From: an uncultured Lachnospiraceae bacterium | Lineage (GTDB): Bacteria > Bacillota_A > Clostridia > Lachnospirales > Lachnospiraceae | Assembly: GCA_905207905.1 (NCBI GenBank) | Contig: CAJLNC010000025.1 | Span: 1 to 30,365 of the forward strand | Direction: 5' to 3' | DNA length: 30,365 bases | Shown here: positions 22,965-30,365 of the stretch, one piece after another | Layout: every line of letters begins with the position of its first letter | How positions within the stretch are numbered: position 1 is the stretch's first letter | Notes under the pieces: model-generated | Seen by the model: only the letters and a program-made list of their open reading frames with translations | Databases searched by the model: none | Told to the model about the DNA's origin: nothing | Position numbers and translations under genes: made by a program

Positions 22965-24029
22965 ATGAGACGCCAACCACAGAAAAAAGCCGTGACGCTG
23001 AAAGATTTGGCAGCTAAAACAGGCTATAGTATCAATACGGTTTCCAGAGCCCTTCGGGGAAAGGATGACATTTCACTGGAGACGGTGGAAAAAATTAAGA
23101 AGGCGGCCAATGAGATGGGTTATATCAATAATACCATTGCCTCTTCTCTGCGCTTAGGATATACCAATACTATCGCGGTAATTTTGGGGGATATTTCCAA
23201 TCCTCATTTTGCTATTATGACAAAAGAAATCGAAAATCACGCCAGAAAAGACGGCTACAGCGCTATTTTGCTCAATACCAACGAGAACAGTGAGGATGAG
23301 TTAAAGGCGATTAAGACAGCCATCAATAAGAGTGTGGATGGAATTATCATCTGCCCCTGTCAGGAGAAGCCGGATAATATCAAATTTCTGATGGCTTCCG
23401 GGGTGCCGTTTATCCAGATCGGACGGCGCAGTGAGGGAATGGATGCCAGCTATGTGGTGTGTGATGACGTGTACGGAGGTTATCTGGCAGCTTCCTATTT
23501 GCTGGATCGGGGACATGAGCGTATCCTGTTTTTGAAGGGGCCTTCTTATATTTCCAGTTCACGTGAGCGGTATGAGGGGTATGTACAGGCTCATAAGGAG
23601 CGGGGGATTCCGGTGGACGAAAAGCTGGTTCGGGAAATTTCTGTAGCTTCCAGCAATGTTTTCCAGGTGATGGAAGAGGTGATGGAAGAGAAAACAGAAT
23701 TTACGGCGATTTTTGCATTTAGTGACAGCGTGGCCTGGGAGGCCTGGACCTGGCTGGAACGTCATGGCTATAAGGTTCCAGGAGACTATTCCCTGATTGG
23801 TTTTGACCACATTCAGTCCAGAATGGCCATTCCTTTCCAGCTTACCACGATCAGCTCTTATAAGGCGCAGATGTCCATTACCGCCCTGGACTGTCTGATG
23901 AACAAGATCCGTCCCGGCAGTGCCGCAGATCATGGCTGTGAAGAAAACTGCCATCATGTGATTAAGACTGCTCTGGTGGAAGGGGCGACGGTGCTGGAGC
24001 GAAAAAAGCAGAGAACCGAAAATCCTTGA
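22965..24029 (+). CDS. LacI-family transcriptional regulator
   Basis: 354 residues. The N-terminal helix-turn-helix, VTLKDLAAKTGYSINTVSRAL (residues 10-30), and hinge helix INNTIASSLRLG are followed by a periplasmic-binding-like effector domain: IAVILGDISNPHFAIMTKEIE, DGIIICPC, GHERILFLKGP, AIFAFSDSVAWEAW, and GDYSLIGFDHIQSRMAIPFQLTTI. It probably represses the glycyl-radical operon upstream through the tandem operator-like sites and may repress itself. The ligand is likely a sugar or sugar derivative, as is usual for the family. AAGGAGGTGG precedes the ATG. The sequence shows no truncation. Confidence 0.95.
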   Translation: MRRQPQKKAVTLKDLAAKTGYSINTVSRALRGKDDISLETVEKIKKAANEMGYINNTIASSLRLGYTNTIAVILGDISNPHFAIMTKEIENHARKDGYSAILLNTNENSEDELKAIKTAINKSVDGIIICPCQEKPDNIKFLMASGVPFIQIGRRSEGMDASYVVCDDVYGGYLAASYLLDRGHERILFLKGPSYISSSRERYEGYVQAHKERGIPVDEKLVREISVASSNVFQVMEEVMEEKTEFTAIFAFSDSVAWEAWTWLERHGYKVPGDYSLIGFDHIQSRMAIPFQLTTISSYKAQMSITALDCLMNKIRPGSAADHGCEENCHHVIKTALVEGATVLERKKQRTENP

Positions 24030-24347
24030 CTGTAAACCAGGTTTATACTGTATGATTAAGGCAGTAAAGAAAGAAAAGGGCTTCACGAAAGGGGAAAGTT
24101 CTGCCCGGAAGGAGCGTGAGGCCGTGGGAGGCAAAGTACGACAGTCAAAGAGGCGGAGGAATTTTTACGATCCTTTTTGTGTACGGGATCGTGAGACGGA
24201 TAGAAATTCTTTTGATCACGGATACCGTTGTGCTGCTTGGACTGCTGTGTGTGGGCTTGGTGAAGATTTCTGTCAATGCGGCTTTTTGCCGCATTGACAG
24301 AAATCTTTGGAGAGCGCATCTGGTTTATGGGGCTGTGGGGACAAAAC
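24030..24347. other. Intergenic region with two hairpins between convergent genes
   Basis: 318 bp between the LacI-family stop and the minus-strand hydrolase stop. Open frames on both strands lack ribosome sites and family features. It contains a 7-bp stem (ACGATCC 24167-24173 with GGATCGT 24186-24192) and a perfect 20-bp inverted repeat (24263-24307). One frame from 24116 encodes a hydrophobic stretch that could be an eroded membrane-protein piece; I cannot identify it. Confidence 0.4.
24263..24307. repeat. Perfect 20-bp inverted repeat with 5-nt loop
   Basis: The arms 24263-24282 and 24288-24307 are exact inverted copies around TTTTT. The structure sits about 40 bp beyond the hydrolase stop and about 235 bp beyond the LacI-family stop. 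It may terminate transcription from both sides, although neither flank has a proper U-tract. Confidence 0.7.
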
Positions 24348-25601
24348 CTACAGCTGAAATTCGTATACATACCCTTCTTCCCCATAATGTTCGTTTCCGG
24401 TCCAGAGGATGGTCCGGTCTGTGAGGTCATAGACTACGCTGTGTACGGTGCAGCCGTTGCTATCGTCGTTGTTCCAGTTCCGGCGCCCTACCTGGGCCAG
24501 CAGTCCCATAGCGTCCTCCTTGTCTGTGAAGATCCCTTCTTTTTTCTGAAGCTGGCTGTGGAGCAGTTCATAGCGGTCAAGCCCGGCCTTCTCCTCATCG
24601 GATTTATAGTAGCCGGGATTTACAATGAAATTGGTAACGCACTGATACTCTTTGGAAGCCATGGCAGGATCGCTGTCGTTGTAGGTGACTACCAGTTTTC
24701 GTTTGCCTCCGTCATTGTCTTTTTTGTCAGTCTCATTGACCCACTCCAGGATGGCGCTCTTCCCAGTGGAATCTGCGATCATATAGTGGTAGGAGGTTCC
24801 GGCGGAATCATGGAGGTCATACTGGGAGATCATTTCCACGGCTTCCTCTACGCTGTCTGCATAATCCAGAACCATGCGAAGCATAGTGGTGGAGGTAAGA
24901 TCCGGTTTGTCGGTGTTCTGATCTGTGGGAACAGTTTCCTCTCCCCCCTGATAAGTCATGTAAATACCGCAGCTTACGCCTGCGTCGTTCATGCCGTCTA
25001 AGGGAGCATAGGTGGCTGCCAGGGCTTTTATCCGATCCATCAGGCTGCTGACACCCTTTTCTTTGTCAATGCCGATAAACTGAAGATCCGCCGTGGAGAC
25101 GGAGGCGTGGCGCCCCTTTCCGGGCTTGGTGAACACGATGCAGGTGTTAGTCTGCTTAAAATCATAATTTCTGGCAAACAGCCGATGGCCTTCCGAGGTA
25201 GCCCCGGTAAAGGAAGAGCAGGCAATGTCGCTCTCGCTGATGGATACGTCGATGAGCCCTTTGGTAATGTGTTTGGTGACAAAATCAATGAGTTCTGCAT
25301 CATTGGAGGCTCCACCCTGAGCCAGGAAATCATCAAAATAGTAGTCCCCGGACACCTTCATCTGGTAGACGGCGCCGTCCTGATGCGCATCGTTGGAGGC
25401 GCTTAGCTGCTTGATGGAAGCAGCGGATAAAATTTCATTGTGCCACAGGCCGAAGATGCCGCCAGCCCCCAGTGCAACCACTGCCAGCAGAGTCAAAAGG
25501 CAGATGGGGAGTATCTTTTTTTTCTTTTTTGAAGCGACGGAACTGTTTTTTGTTTTATTTGCTCCATTCTCATTCGGTTTTTCATTCACATCTTGCTTCA
25601 T
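24348..25601 (-). CDS. Membrane-anchored Ntn hydrolase, choloylglycine/linear amide C-N hydrolase family
   Basis: 417 residues. A Lys/Asn-rich cytoplasmic tail (1-29) is followed by one membrane segment (about 30-52), and the rest lies outside the cell. The probable nucleophile is Cys128 in DIACSSFTGATSEGHRLFARNYDF; Cys followed shortly by a G-x-RNxD motif (Arg144, Asn145, Asp147) is the mark of the bile-salt-hydrolase, penicillin-acylase and C45 acyltransferase families. Other supportive stretches are DGMNDAGVSCGIYMTY, TTMLRMVLDYADSVEEAV, HYMIADSTGKSAILEW and VTNF. In this family the Cys usually becomes N-terminal by cleavage; here about 127 residues precede it, so self-processing would release the enzyme from its anchor. 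The substrate is unknown: an amide, N-acyl amino acid or bile salt. AGGAGG lies 8 nt before the ATG. Confidence 0.8.
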   Translation of the reverse strand: MKQDVNEKPNENGANKTKNSSVASKKKKKILPICLLTLLAVVALGAGGIFGLWHNEILSAASIKQLSASNDAHQDGAVYQMKVSGDYYFDDFLAQGGASNDAELIDFVTKHITKGLIDVSISESDIACSSFTGATSEGHRLFARNYDFKQTNTCIVFTKPGKGRHASVSTADLQFIGIDKEKGVSSLMDRIKALAATYAPLDGMNDAGVSCGIYMTYQGGEETVPTDQNTDKPDLTSTTMLRMVLDYADSVEEAVEMISQYDLHDSAGTSYHYMIADSTGKSAILEWVNETDKKDNDGGKRKLVVTYNDSDPAMASKEYQCVTNFIVNPGYYKSDEEKAGLDRYELLHSQLQKKEGIFTDKEDAMGLLAQVGRRNWNNDDSNGCTVHSVVYDLTDRTILWTGNEHYGEEGYVYEFQL

Positions 25602-25740
25602 TTGGTAAATCCTCCTGTAAAAATAGTAGTAAGTAAATGTATAGAAGCTGCTTCCAACAGATCATGGCCCGGTTTCCGCGGATCGGATTGAAAAAGGGTC
25701 ATAGAAAGTGCTGGCATTCATCTTTTGAGTGGTTCACAAA

Positions 25741-25794
25741 ATAAATAGTTAAAAAAATAAATAGTTAAAAAAATGAACAGTTAAAAAGATGAAC
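25741..25794. repeat. 16-bp tandem repeat, 3.4 copies
   Basis: The unit ATAAATAGTTAAAAAA occurs at 25741-25756 and 25757-25772. A variant, ATGAACAGTTAAAAAG, is at 25773-25788, and the partial copy ATGAAC ends at 25794. On the minus strand each full unit shows TTAACT or TTAACTG, so it could be a regulator-binding array for the hydrolase gene or a simple slippage repeat. Confidence 0.8.
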
Positions 25795-25932
25795 GAAAAT
25801 CAGGATACAGGATATTTTGGATTCTGTCAATCTGTTTTTAAGTTTTCTTCCCATTCCCTTTTTGCAATCTCCGGTATGTTCTATTTTCTAGCTCTGAAAC
25901 TTTCGTATTTTCCACTTTTGATACTTCCTGTA

Positions 25933-25967
25933 CTTTACACGGCTTTACATTTCTGCAAAAATATGAC
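25933..25967 (+). promoter_or_regulatory. Candidate Pho-type control site upstream of pstS
   Basis: CTTTACA occurs at 25933-25939 and 25943-25949, then a -10-like TATGAC at 25962-25967. Direct repeats of a TTTACA-like hexamer in place of a -35 element recall PhoP/PhoB-activated promoters. The 10-bp period differs from the usual 11, so the match is tentative. Confidence 0.3.
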
Positions 25968-26178
25968 CTGTTTTTTTCTTAGATTTTACAAAACAGTGGT
26001 TTTGGACTTTACCCGGAGGTTTTATTGTTGTAACTGTGGTTCGGAACCGGAGTAAGATCCGGCGGGCCAGATGGATTACAAAGCAGGGTGCTGCGAAATA
26101 CAGTTCAAAACAGTATTTTGTAAAACGCCCAGGTGAGAGCAGCCGTATGGAAGACGGCGGAAAGAAGAGGAGAATAAG

Positions 26179-27051
26179 ATGATGAAAAAATTTGTGAATG
26201 TAATGATGGCTATGGCTTTTACAGCAGCTTGTACCGGTATGACTGCAATGGCAGCAGACTTTGACGCGTCCACAGAGATTTCTGTAATGTCCAGAGAGGA
26301 CGGATCCGGAACCAGAGGCGCTTTTGTAGAATTGTTTGGAATCGAGCAGAAGGATGCAGAGGGAAATAAAGTGGATATGACCACGGAGGAAGCTGCAGTG
26401 ACCAACAGCACTTCTGTTATGATGACTTCCGTAGCAAACGATGAATATGCCATTGGATATATTTCCCTGGGTTCTCTGGATGAAACCATCAAGGCAGTAG
26501 AAATCGACGGTGCAGCCCCCTCTGTGGAGACTGTAAAGGACGGAAGCTATGGCATTGTAAGACCTTTTAACATTGTAACCGGGGCTGAGGTGAGTGCAGC
26601 GGATCAGGATTTTATCAATTTCATCCTCAGCGCTGACGGTCAGGCTGTGGTAAATGAGAGCGGCTACATTGCACTGGATGGAGGAGAGGCATTCACTTCC
26701 GACGGTTCTGAGGGCAAGATTGTGGTAGGCGGTTCCTCTTCCGTATATCCGGTTATGGAAAAACTGGCAGAGGCTTATGCCAAGTTAAACCCCAATGCGG
26801 AGGTGGAAGTCCAGAGTACGGACAGCACCACAGGCGTTACCTCTGCCCTGGACGGCACCTACACCATTGGCATGGCATCCAGAGAGCTGAAGGATACAGA
26901 GACAGAAGCAGGGGCAGTGGCTACAAAGATTGCAGATGACGGTATCGCCGTGATCGTGAACAATGACAACCCCACAGAGGCTCTTACCTCTGAGCAGGTA
27001 CTGGCAGTTTACACTGGGGAAGTAACCACCTGGGAAGAACTGGCTGAGTAA
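26179..27051 (+). CDS. pstS: Phosphate-binding protein PstS, circularly permuted form
   Basis: 290 residues. It captures phosphate for the PstCAB transporter encoded downstream. A signal peptide covers about 1-26 (AMA before Asp28); TAAC at 15-18 could instead be a poor lipobox. Motif order is reversed compared with ordinary PstS. The part that is normally second comes first: SREDGSGTRGAF (38-49), EYAIGYISLGSL (89-100), the DGSYGIVRPFNI stretch (121-132) and FILSADGQAVVNESGYIAL (148-166). The part that is normally first follows: VGGSSSVYPVMEKLAEAY (183-200), STDSTTGV (213-220), GMASRELKD (231-239), GIAVIVNNDNPTEALTSEQV (255-274) and YTGEVTTWEEL. All phosphate-loop elements are present, so it should be functional. 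AGGAGAATAAG precedes the ATG. It is encoded upstream of pstC, with a hairpin between. Confidence 0.92.
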   Translation: MMKKFVNVMMAMAFTAACTGMTAMAADFDASTEISVMSREDGSGTRGAFVELFGIEQKDAEGNKVDMTTEEAAVTNSTSVMMTSVANDEYAIGYISLGSLDETIKAVEIDGAAPSVETVKDGSYGIVRPFNIVTGAEVSAADQDFINFILSADGQAVVNESGYIALDGGEAFTSDGSEGKIVVGGSSSVYPVMEKLAEAYAKLNPNAEVEVQSTDSTTGVTSALDGTYTIGMASRELKDTETEAGAVATKIADDGIAVIVNNDNPTEALTSEQVLAVYTGEVTTWEELAE

Positions 27052-27171
27052 TCCGCAGGAAAGAAACTTGGGATTTCTGGAAGAAACGACAGGAGATCCC
27101 GGAACTGGAAAGTCTGGACGGACGCAGCCGAAGCGGAATGACAAGGGCTGCAATTCCAGAACATCAGATGG

Positions 27172-27230
27172 AGCGCTGCAAAACAAGAAGGCAGGAAACC
27201 GACAGGCTTCTTCCTTTTGCAGCGCTTTCT
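27172..27230 (+). promoter_or_regulatory. Intercistronic stem-loop between pstS and pstC
   Basis: AGCGCTGCAAAA (27172-27183) and TTTTGCAGCGCT (27215-27226) are perfect inverted repeats, extended inside by AGAAG (27186-27190) and CTTCT (27207-27211). TTCTCTT after the stem is a poor U-tract, so partial termination or mRNA protection is likely. The 200-bp gap shows no other gene. Confidence 0.75.
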
Positions 27231-27251
27231 CTTGGGAGGAAATGGAAGTAA

Positions 27252-28124
27252 ATGGCAGTTATAGATTTCTGGAAAAAATATCGGGAAAACATTATGAAAT
27301 ATGTTTTTTTGGCAGCAGCCTGCGTATCCATTCTGGCAGTGGCGCTGATTTGTATTTTCCTGTTTGGAAATGGAGTTCCGGCAATTATGGAAATCGGCCC
27401 GGTGAAATTTCTTTTTGGATTAAAATGGAAGCCGGGAAACAACATCTATGGGATCTTTCCCATGATCGTGGGAAGTATTTACGTCACTGCCGGGGCAATT
27501 CTGGTGGGAGTGCCCATTGGCTTCCTCACTGCAGTTTTTCTGGCAAAGTTTTGTCCGGAAAAGCTCTATAAGATCTTTAAGCCTATGGTGGATCTGCTGG
27601 CAGGCATTCCCTCTGTTGTGTACGGCTTTTTTGGGATTGTGATCATTGTCCCCTTTGTCCGGGACTGCATCGGAGGCAAGGGAAACAGCATTCTGACTGC
27701 ATCGCTCCTTCTGGGTATGATGATTCTGCCTACCATTATCAGTGTGTCCGAAGCAGCCATTCGGGCAGTGCCGGAGAGCTACTATGAGGGTTCCCTGGCC
27801 TTGGGAGCCACTCATGAGCGCAGTGTTTTTTCTGCCATGCTTCCGGCTGCAAAATCCGGCATTATGGCCGGGGTGATTCTGGGCGTGGGCCGGGCCATTG
27901 GGGAGACTATGGCAGTTATTATGGTGGCGGGCAACCAGCCCAGGCTTCCGGACAGCATTTTAAAGGGAGTCCGCACTTTGACTGCCAACATTGTGATGGA
28001 GATGGGATATGCCACAGACCTTCACCGGGAAGCGCTGATTGCCACCGGCGTGGTGCTGTTTGTATTTATTCTTTTGATTAATCTGCTGTTTTCCATTGTG
28101 AAAATGCGCGGGGAAAGGGCGTAG
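27252..28124 (+). CDS. pstC: Phosphate ABC transporter permease PstC
   Basis: 290 residues with about six membrane segments. PstC features are the GGxxxF-type start region, the loop GIFPMIVGSIYVTAGAILVGVPIGFLTAVFLA, GIPSVVYGFFG, and the conserved ATPase-contact loop with EGSLALGATHERSVFSAMLPAAKSGI followed by GRAIGETMAVIMVAGN. It forms the phosphate channel with PstA. ATG 27252 follows GGGAGGAAATGGAAG; the spacing to GGGAGG is a little long, but no other in-frame start fits. pstA starts 3 bp after its stop. Confidence 0.95.
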   Translation: MAVIDFWKKYRENIMKYVFLAAACVSILAVALICIFLFGNGVPAIMEIGPVKFLFGLKWKPGNNIYGIFPMIVGSIYVTAGAILVGVPIGFLTAVFLAKFCPEKLYKIFKPMVDLLAGIPSVVYGFFGIVIIVPFVRDCIGGKGNSILTASLLLGMMILPTIISVSEAAIRAVPESYYEGSLALGATHERSVFSAMLPAAKSGIMAGVILGVGRAIGETMAVIMVAGNQPRLPDSILKGVRTLTANIVMEMGYATDLHREALIATGVVLFVFILLINLLFSIVKMRGERA

Positions 28125-28127
28125 ACT

Positions 28128-29072
28128 ATGAACGGAAATGCAACCACTGCAATCAATGTGAATCTTACGCCGGACATTCGTCCGGAGAGGGATCCGGCAG
28201 AAAACATTGTGGGAATCAATCGGGTAAGTTTTCGGGAACGGCTGAAATCCTACAAGCGTACTCCGGGTTCTCTGGTGCTTTTAATACTGGTATCTTTATC
28301 GGCTCTGATTACGGCAGCGGTACTGGTATTCCTGGTGGGCTACATCTTGATAAAAGGGATTCCTTATCTGACGCCGGATCTGTTTGCCTGGGAGTATACC
28401 TCTGATAATTGTTCGGTAGTCCCGTCTATCATCAATACCGTATTGATGGCCTTCCTGGCTCTGATCATTGCGGTACCCTTTGGCATTTTTGCAGCTGTGT
28501 ATCTGGTGGAGTATGCCAACAAGGGAAATAAGCTGGTAAAGGTGATTCGGATCACCGCAGAAACCCTTACCGGGATTCCATCCATTGTGTACGGTCTGTT
28601 TGGTATGTTATTTTTCGTATCTGCTCTTCACTGGGGCTTCTCCCTGCTGGCAGGATCCTTTACCCTGTCCATTATGATCCTGCCCACTATTTTGAGGACT
28701 ACGGAGGAGGCGCTGATGTCTGTGCCGGATTCTTTTCGGGAGGGCAGTTTCGGATTGGGAGCCGGAAAGCTGCGGACGGTGTTTCGTATTGTGCTTCCCT
28801 CCGCAGTTCCCGGGATCCTCTCCGGTGTGATCCTGGCCATCGGCAGGATCGTGGGGGAGACGGCCGCTCTGATTTATACGGCAGGATCTGTGGCAAAGGT
28901 ACCGGAAAATGTGTTTTCCTCCACCAGAACTCTGGCCGTACATATGTATAATTTGTCCAATGAAGGGCTGCATGTGAATCAGGCTTACGCCACAGCCGTG
29001 GTGCTGCTGGCCGTGGTGATTCTCATTAACTGGCTTTCCGCCAAACTGGCCAAAAAGGTGGCAAAGGTATAA
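28128..29072 (+). CDS. pstA: Phosphate ABC transporter permease PstA
   Basis: 314 residues with six membrane segments after an unusually long hydrophilic N-terminus (about 48 residues). Hallmarks: [79 protein letters not shown] and [15 protein letters not shown]. It pairs with PstC; the gene begins 3 bp after the pstC stop, inferring translational coupling. GGGGAAAGGG inside the end of pstC is the ribosome site. Confidence 0.95.
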   Translation: MNGNATTAINVNLTPDIRPERDPAENIVGINRVSFRERLKSYKRTPGSLVLLILVSLSALITAAVLVFLVGYILIKGIPYLTPDLFAWEYTSDNCSVVPSIINTVLMAFLALIIAVPFGIFAAVYLVEYANKGNKLVKVIRITAETLTGIPSIVYGLFGMLFFVSALHWGFSLLAGSFTLSIMILPTILRTTEEALMSVPDSFREGSFGLGAGKLRTVFRIVLPSAVPGILSGVILAIGRIVGETAALIYTAGSVAKVPENVFSSTRTLAVHMYNLSNEGLHVNQAYATAVVLLAVVILINWLSAKLAKKVAKV

Positions 29073-29176
29073 GGGCAGCTAAAGACAGAAGCGTCCAATA
29101 CCAGAAAAATGGGGCTGCGGTATGGAAAAGGCAGCCAAAGACAGAAGTGCAAAAAGCTAGAGGAAAAGGATTGAAT

Positions 29177-29926
29177 ATGAGCAAAATATCTATCAAAAAT
29201 TTAGATTTGTATTACGGAAGCTTCCATGCCTTAAAAAGTGTGAATATGGAGATTCCGGAGAAAAAAATAACTGCCTTTATCGGCCCTTCCGGCTGTGGAA
29301 AATCCACCCTGTTAAAATCGCTGAACCGGATGAACGATCTGGTGGAGGGCTGCAAGATCACCGGCCAGGTGCTTTTAGACGGTCGGGATATTTATCGGGA
29401 TATGGATGTGAATCTGCTGCGGAAGCGGGTGGGCATGGTATTTCAGAAGCCCAATCCCTTTCCAATGAGTGTGTATGACAATGTTGCCTATGGGCCAAGA
29501 ACCCATGGGGTTCGTTCTAAAGCGAAGCTGGATGAGATCGTGGAGAAATCTCTGAGGGATGCGGCAATCTGGGAAGAATTAAAGGACAGGCTGAAAAAGA
29601 GCGCCCTGGGACTTTCCGGCGGACAGCAGCAGAGACTTTGCATCGCAAGGGCTCTGGCCGTACAACCGGAGGTGCTTTTAATGGACGAGCCTACCTCCGC
29701 CCTGGATCCCATCTCCACTTCCAAGATCGAAGACCTGGCACTGGAGCTGAAAAAGCAGTATACCATAGTGATGGTGACTCACAATATGCAGCAGGCAGTG
29801 CGAATCTCCGATGAGACGGTATTTTTCCTGCTGGGAGAAGTGGTGGAATCCGGAAATACGGAGGAACTGTTCTCCATGCCAAAGGACAAGCGGACAGAAG
29901 ATTATATTACAGGGAGGTTTGGCTGA
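29177..29926 (+). CDS. pstB: Phosphate ABC transporter ATP-binding protein PstB
   Basis: 249 residues from ATG 29177, which follows AAAGGATTGAAT; a longer frame from 29147 is not supported. Walker [10 protein letters not shown] (36-44), Q-loop [19 protein letters not shown] (88-106), signature [15 protein letters not shown] (146-160), Walker [14 protein letters not shown] and switch His in [14 protein letters not shown]. The PNPFPMS motif after the Q-loop is specific to PstB. It powers phosphate import with PstC and PstA. The stop is 1 bp before the phoU start. Confidence 0.97.
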   Translation: MSKISIKNLDLYYGSFHALKSVNMEIPEKKITAFIGPSGCGKSTLLKSLNRMNDLVEGCKITGQVLLDGRDIYRDMDVNLLRKRVGMVFQKPNPFPMSVYDNVAYGPRTHGVRSKAKLDEIVEKSLRDAAIWEELKDRLKKSALGLSGGQQQRLCIARALAVQPEVLLMDEPTSALDPISTSKIEDLALELKKQYTIVMVTHNMQQAVRISDETVFFLLGEVVESGNTEELFSMPKDKRTEDYITGRFG

Positions 29927-29927
29927 T

Positions 29928-30365
29928 ATGCGCAACCGGTTTGACCAGCAGCTGGAGGAGCTGAATAAAGAAATCATTAATATGGGATCCATGATCGAAC
30001 AGTCTATAGAGACCGCTGTGGAAGCTTTGATCCATCAGGATGTAAAAAAGGCCAGGAAGGCGATGGACAGCGATGACGCTATTGACCGTCAGGAAAAGCA
30101 GATAGAGAATCTCTGTCTGAGAATGCTGCTGCAGCAGCAGCCGGTGGCAAAGGATCTGCGGGTGATCTCCGCAGCGCTGAAAATGATTACGGATATGGAG
30201 AGAATCGGGGATCACGCGGTGGATATCTCAGAGCTGGCCATTATTATGGCAGGACAGCCTTATATGAAAAAGCTGGAGCACATTGACCAGATGGCAAAGG
30301 AGACCATGATCATGCTCATCAGCAGCCTGGAAGCCTATGTGAACAAGAATCAGGAGCAGGCTAGG
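29928..30365 (+). CDS. phoU: Phosphate transport regulator PhoU, 3' end beyond window
   Basis: The first 146 residues of PhoU; the gene runs off the right edge. Helical repeat hallmarks are present: MRNRFDQQLEELNKEIINMGSM, DSDDAIDRQEKQIENLCLRMLLQQQPVAKDLRVISAALKMITDMERIGDHAVDISELA, which carry the E-x-x-x-D metal ligands of the first repeat. PhoU restrains PstCAB and PhoR-type kinase signalling when phosphate is plentiful. GGGAGG, about 10 nt upstream in the pstB end, is the ribosome site. The second repeat is only begun in the window. Confidence 0.97.
   Translation, partial: MRNRFDQQLEELNKEIINMGSMIEQSIETAVEALIHQDVKKARKAMDSDDAIDRQEKQIENLCLRMLLQQQPVAKDLRVISAALKMITDMERIGDHAVDISELAIIMAGQPYMKKLEHIDQMAKETMIMLISSLEAYVNKNQEQAR

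Larger units (their letters stand above)
25602..26178. other. Divergent intergenic region between the Ntn hydrolase gene and pstS
   Basis: About 577 bp, AT-rich in the middle. It contains a 16-bp tandem repeat (25741-25794), paired CTTTACA repeats with a -10-like TATGAC (25933-25967), a third TTTACA at 25985-25990, and a hairpin at 26094-26120 (CGAAATAC with GTATTTTG). A small GCCGT/ACGGC hairpin (26142-26158) lies just before the pstS ribosome site. The 88-codon frame at 25789 has no ribosome site and unconvincing composition. Confidence 0.5.

Noticed and set aside
24052..24424. Overlapping plus-strand frames after the LacI-family gene, one with a hydrophobic stretch
   Set aside because: They cross two hairpins, lack ribosome sites and resemble no family I know; a degraded gene is possible but not supportable.
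24276..25001. 241-codon plus-strand frame opposite the Ntn hydrolase
   Set aside because: Antisense shadow: the minus-strand product has clear family motifs and an AGGAGG site, and the plus frame has neither.
25741..25794. CRISPR array
   Set aside because: The units are contiguous 16-bp repeats without spacers, so this is a plain tandem repeat.
25789..26055. 88-codon open frame upstream of pstS, hydrophobic and Phe-rich
   Set aside because: Phe richness follows from T-rich DNA; it starts in the tandem repeat, has no ribosome site and lies across candidate control elements.

Overview
The window reads as a low-to-medium-GC anaerobic Bacillota chromosome, most likely a gut Lachnospiraceae (Blautia-like). 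This rests on the gene set and motif style: AGGAGG ribosome sites, a glycyl-radical enzyme with its activase, YesM/YesN-type two-component genes and a Lachnospiraceae-type phosphate-binding protein. The species call is an inference. No tRNA, rRNA, CRISPR array or complete insertion sequence is visible.

Layout. (1) 1-4600 is visibly AT-richer than the rest. It holds the tail of an unidentified gene that resembles DUF932, then a ribose-type sugar ABC system (binding protein, double-ATPase, permease) behind a strong promoter. (2) 4607-10056 is a run of housekeeping or stand-alone genes: a GT-C/DUF6020-like membrane protein, tRNA t6A dehydratase TcdA, an AlkD-type DNA glycosylase, peptidase T and a calcineurin-type phosphoesterase. 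(3) 10083-19313 is a divergent alpha-1,6-glucan module. A YesM/YesN-type sensor and regulator lie on the minus strand; on the plus strand are a binding protein, two permeases, an intracellular GH66 enzyme and a GH13 oligo-1,6-glucosidase. It probably imports isomalto-oligosaccharides and degrades them to glucose in the cytoplasm; the transporter ATPase must come from elsewhere. (4) 19549-24029 is a glycyl-radical operon (activase, then a 691-residue enzyme of unknown substrate) followed by a LacI-family regulator. Tandem 12-bp repeats that look like LacI-type operators lie across the predicted transcription start. (5) 24030-26178 holds a membrane-anchored Ntn (choloylglycine/linear-amide) hydrolase on the minus strand and a repeat-rich intergenic region. 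(6) 26179 to the end is pstS-pstC-pstA-pstB-phoU for phosphate uptake, with phoU cut by the window edge.

The two most interesting points are these. PstS has its two half-domains in swapped order, a circular permutation readable from motif order. The glycyl-radical enzyme has Cys-x-Glu eliminase chemistry and a Gly-radical loop (RVWGWSG) that I cannot assign to a characterised class; its candidate operators link it to the neighbouring LacI regulator. All three binding-protein genes are followed by an intercistronic stem-loop before the transporter genes, which would raise binding protein over membrane components.
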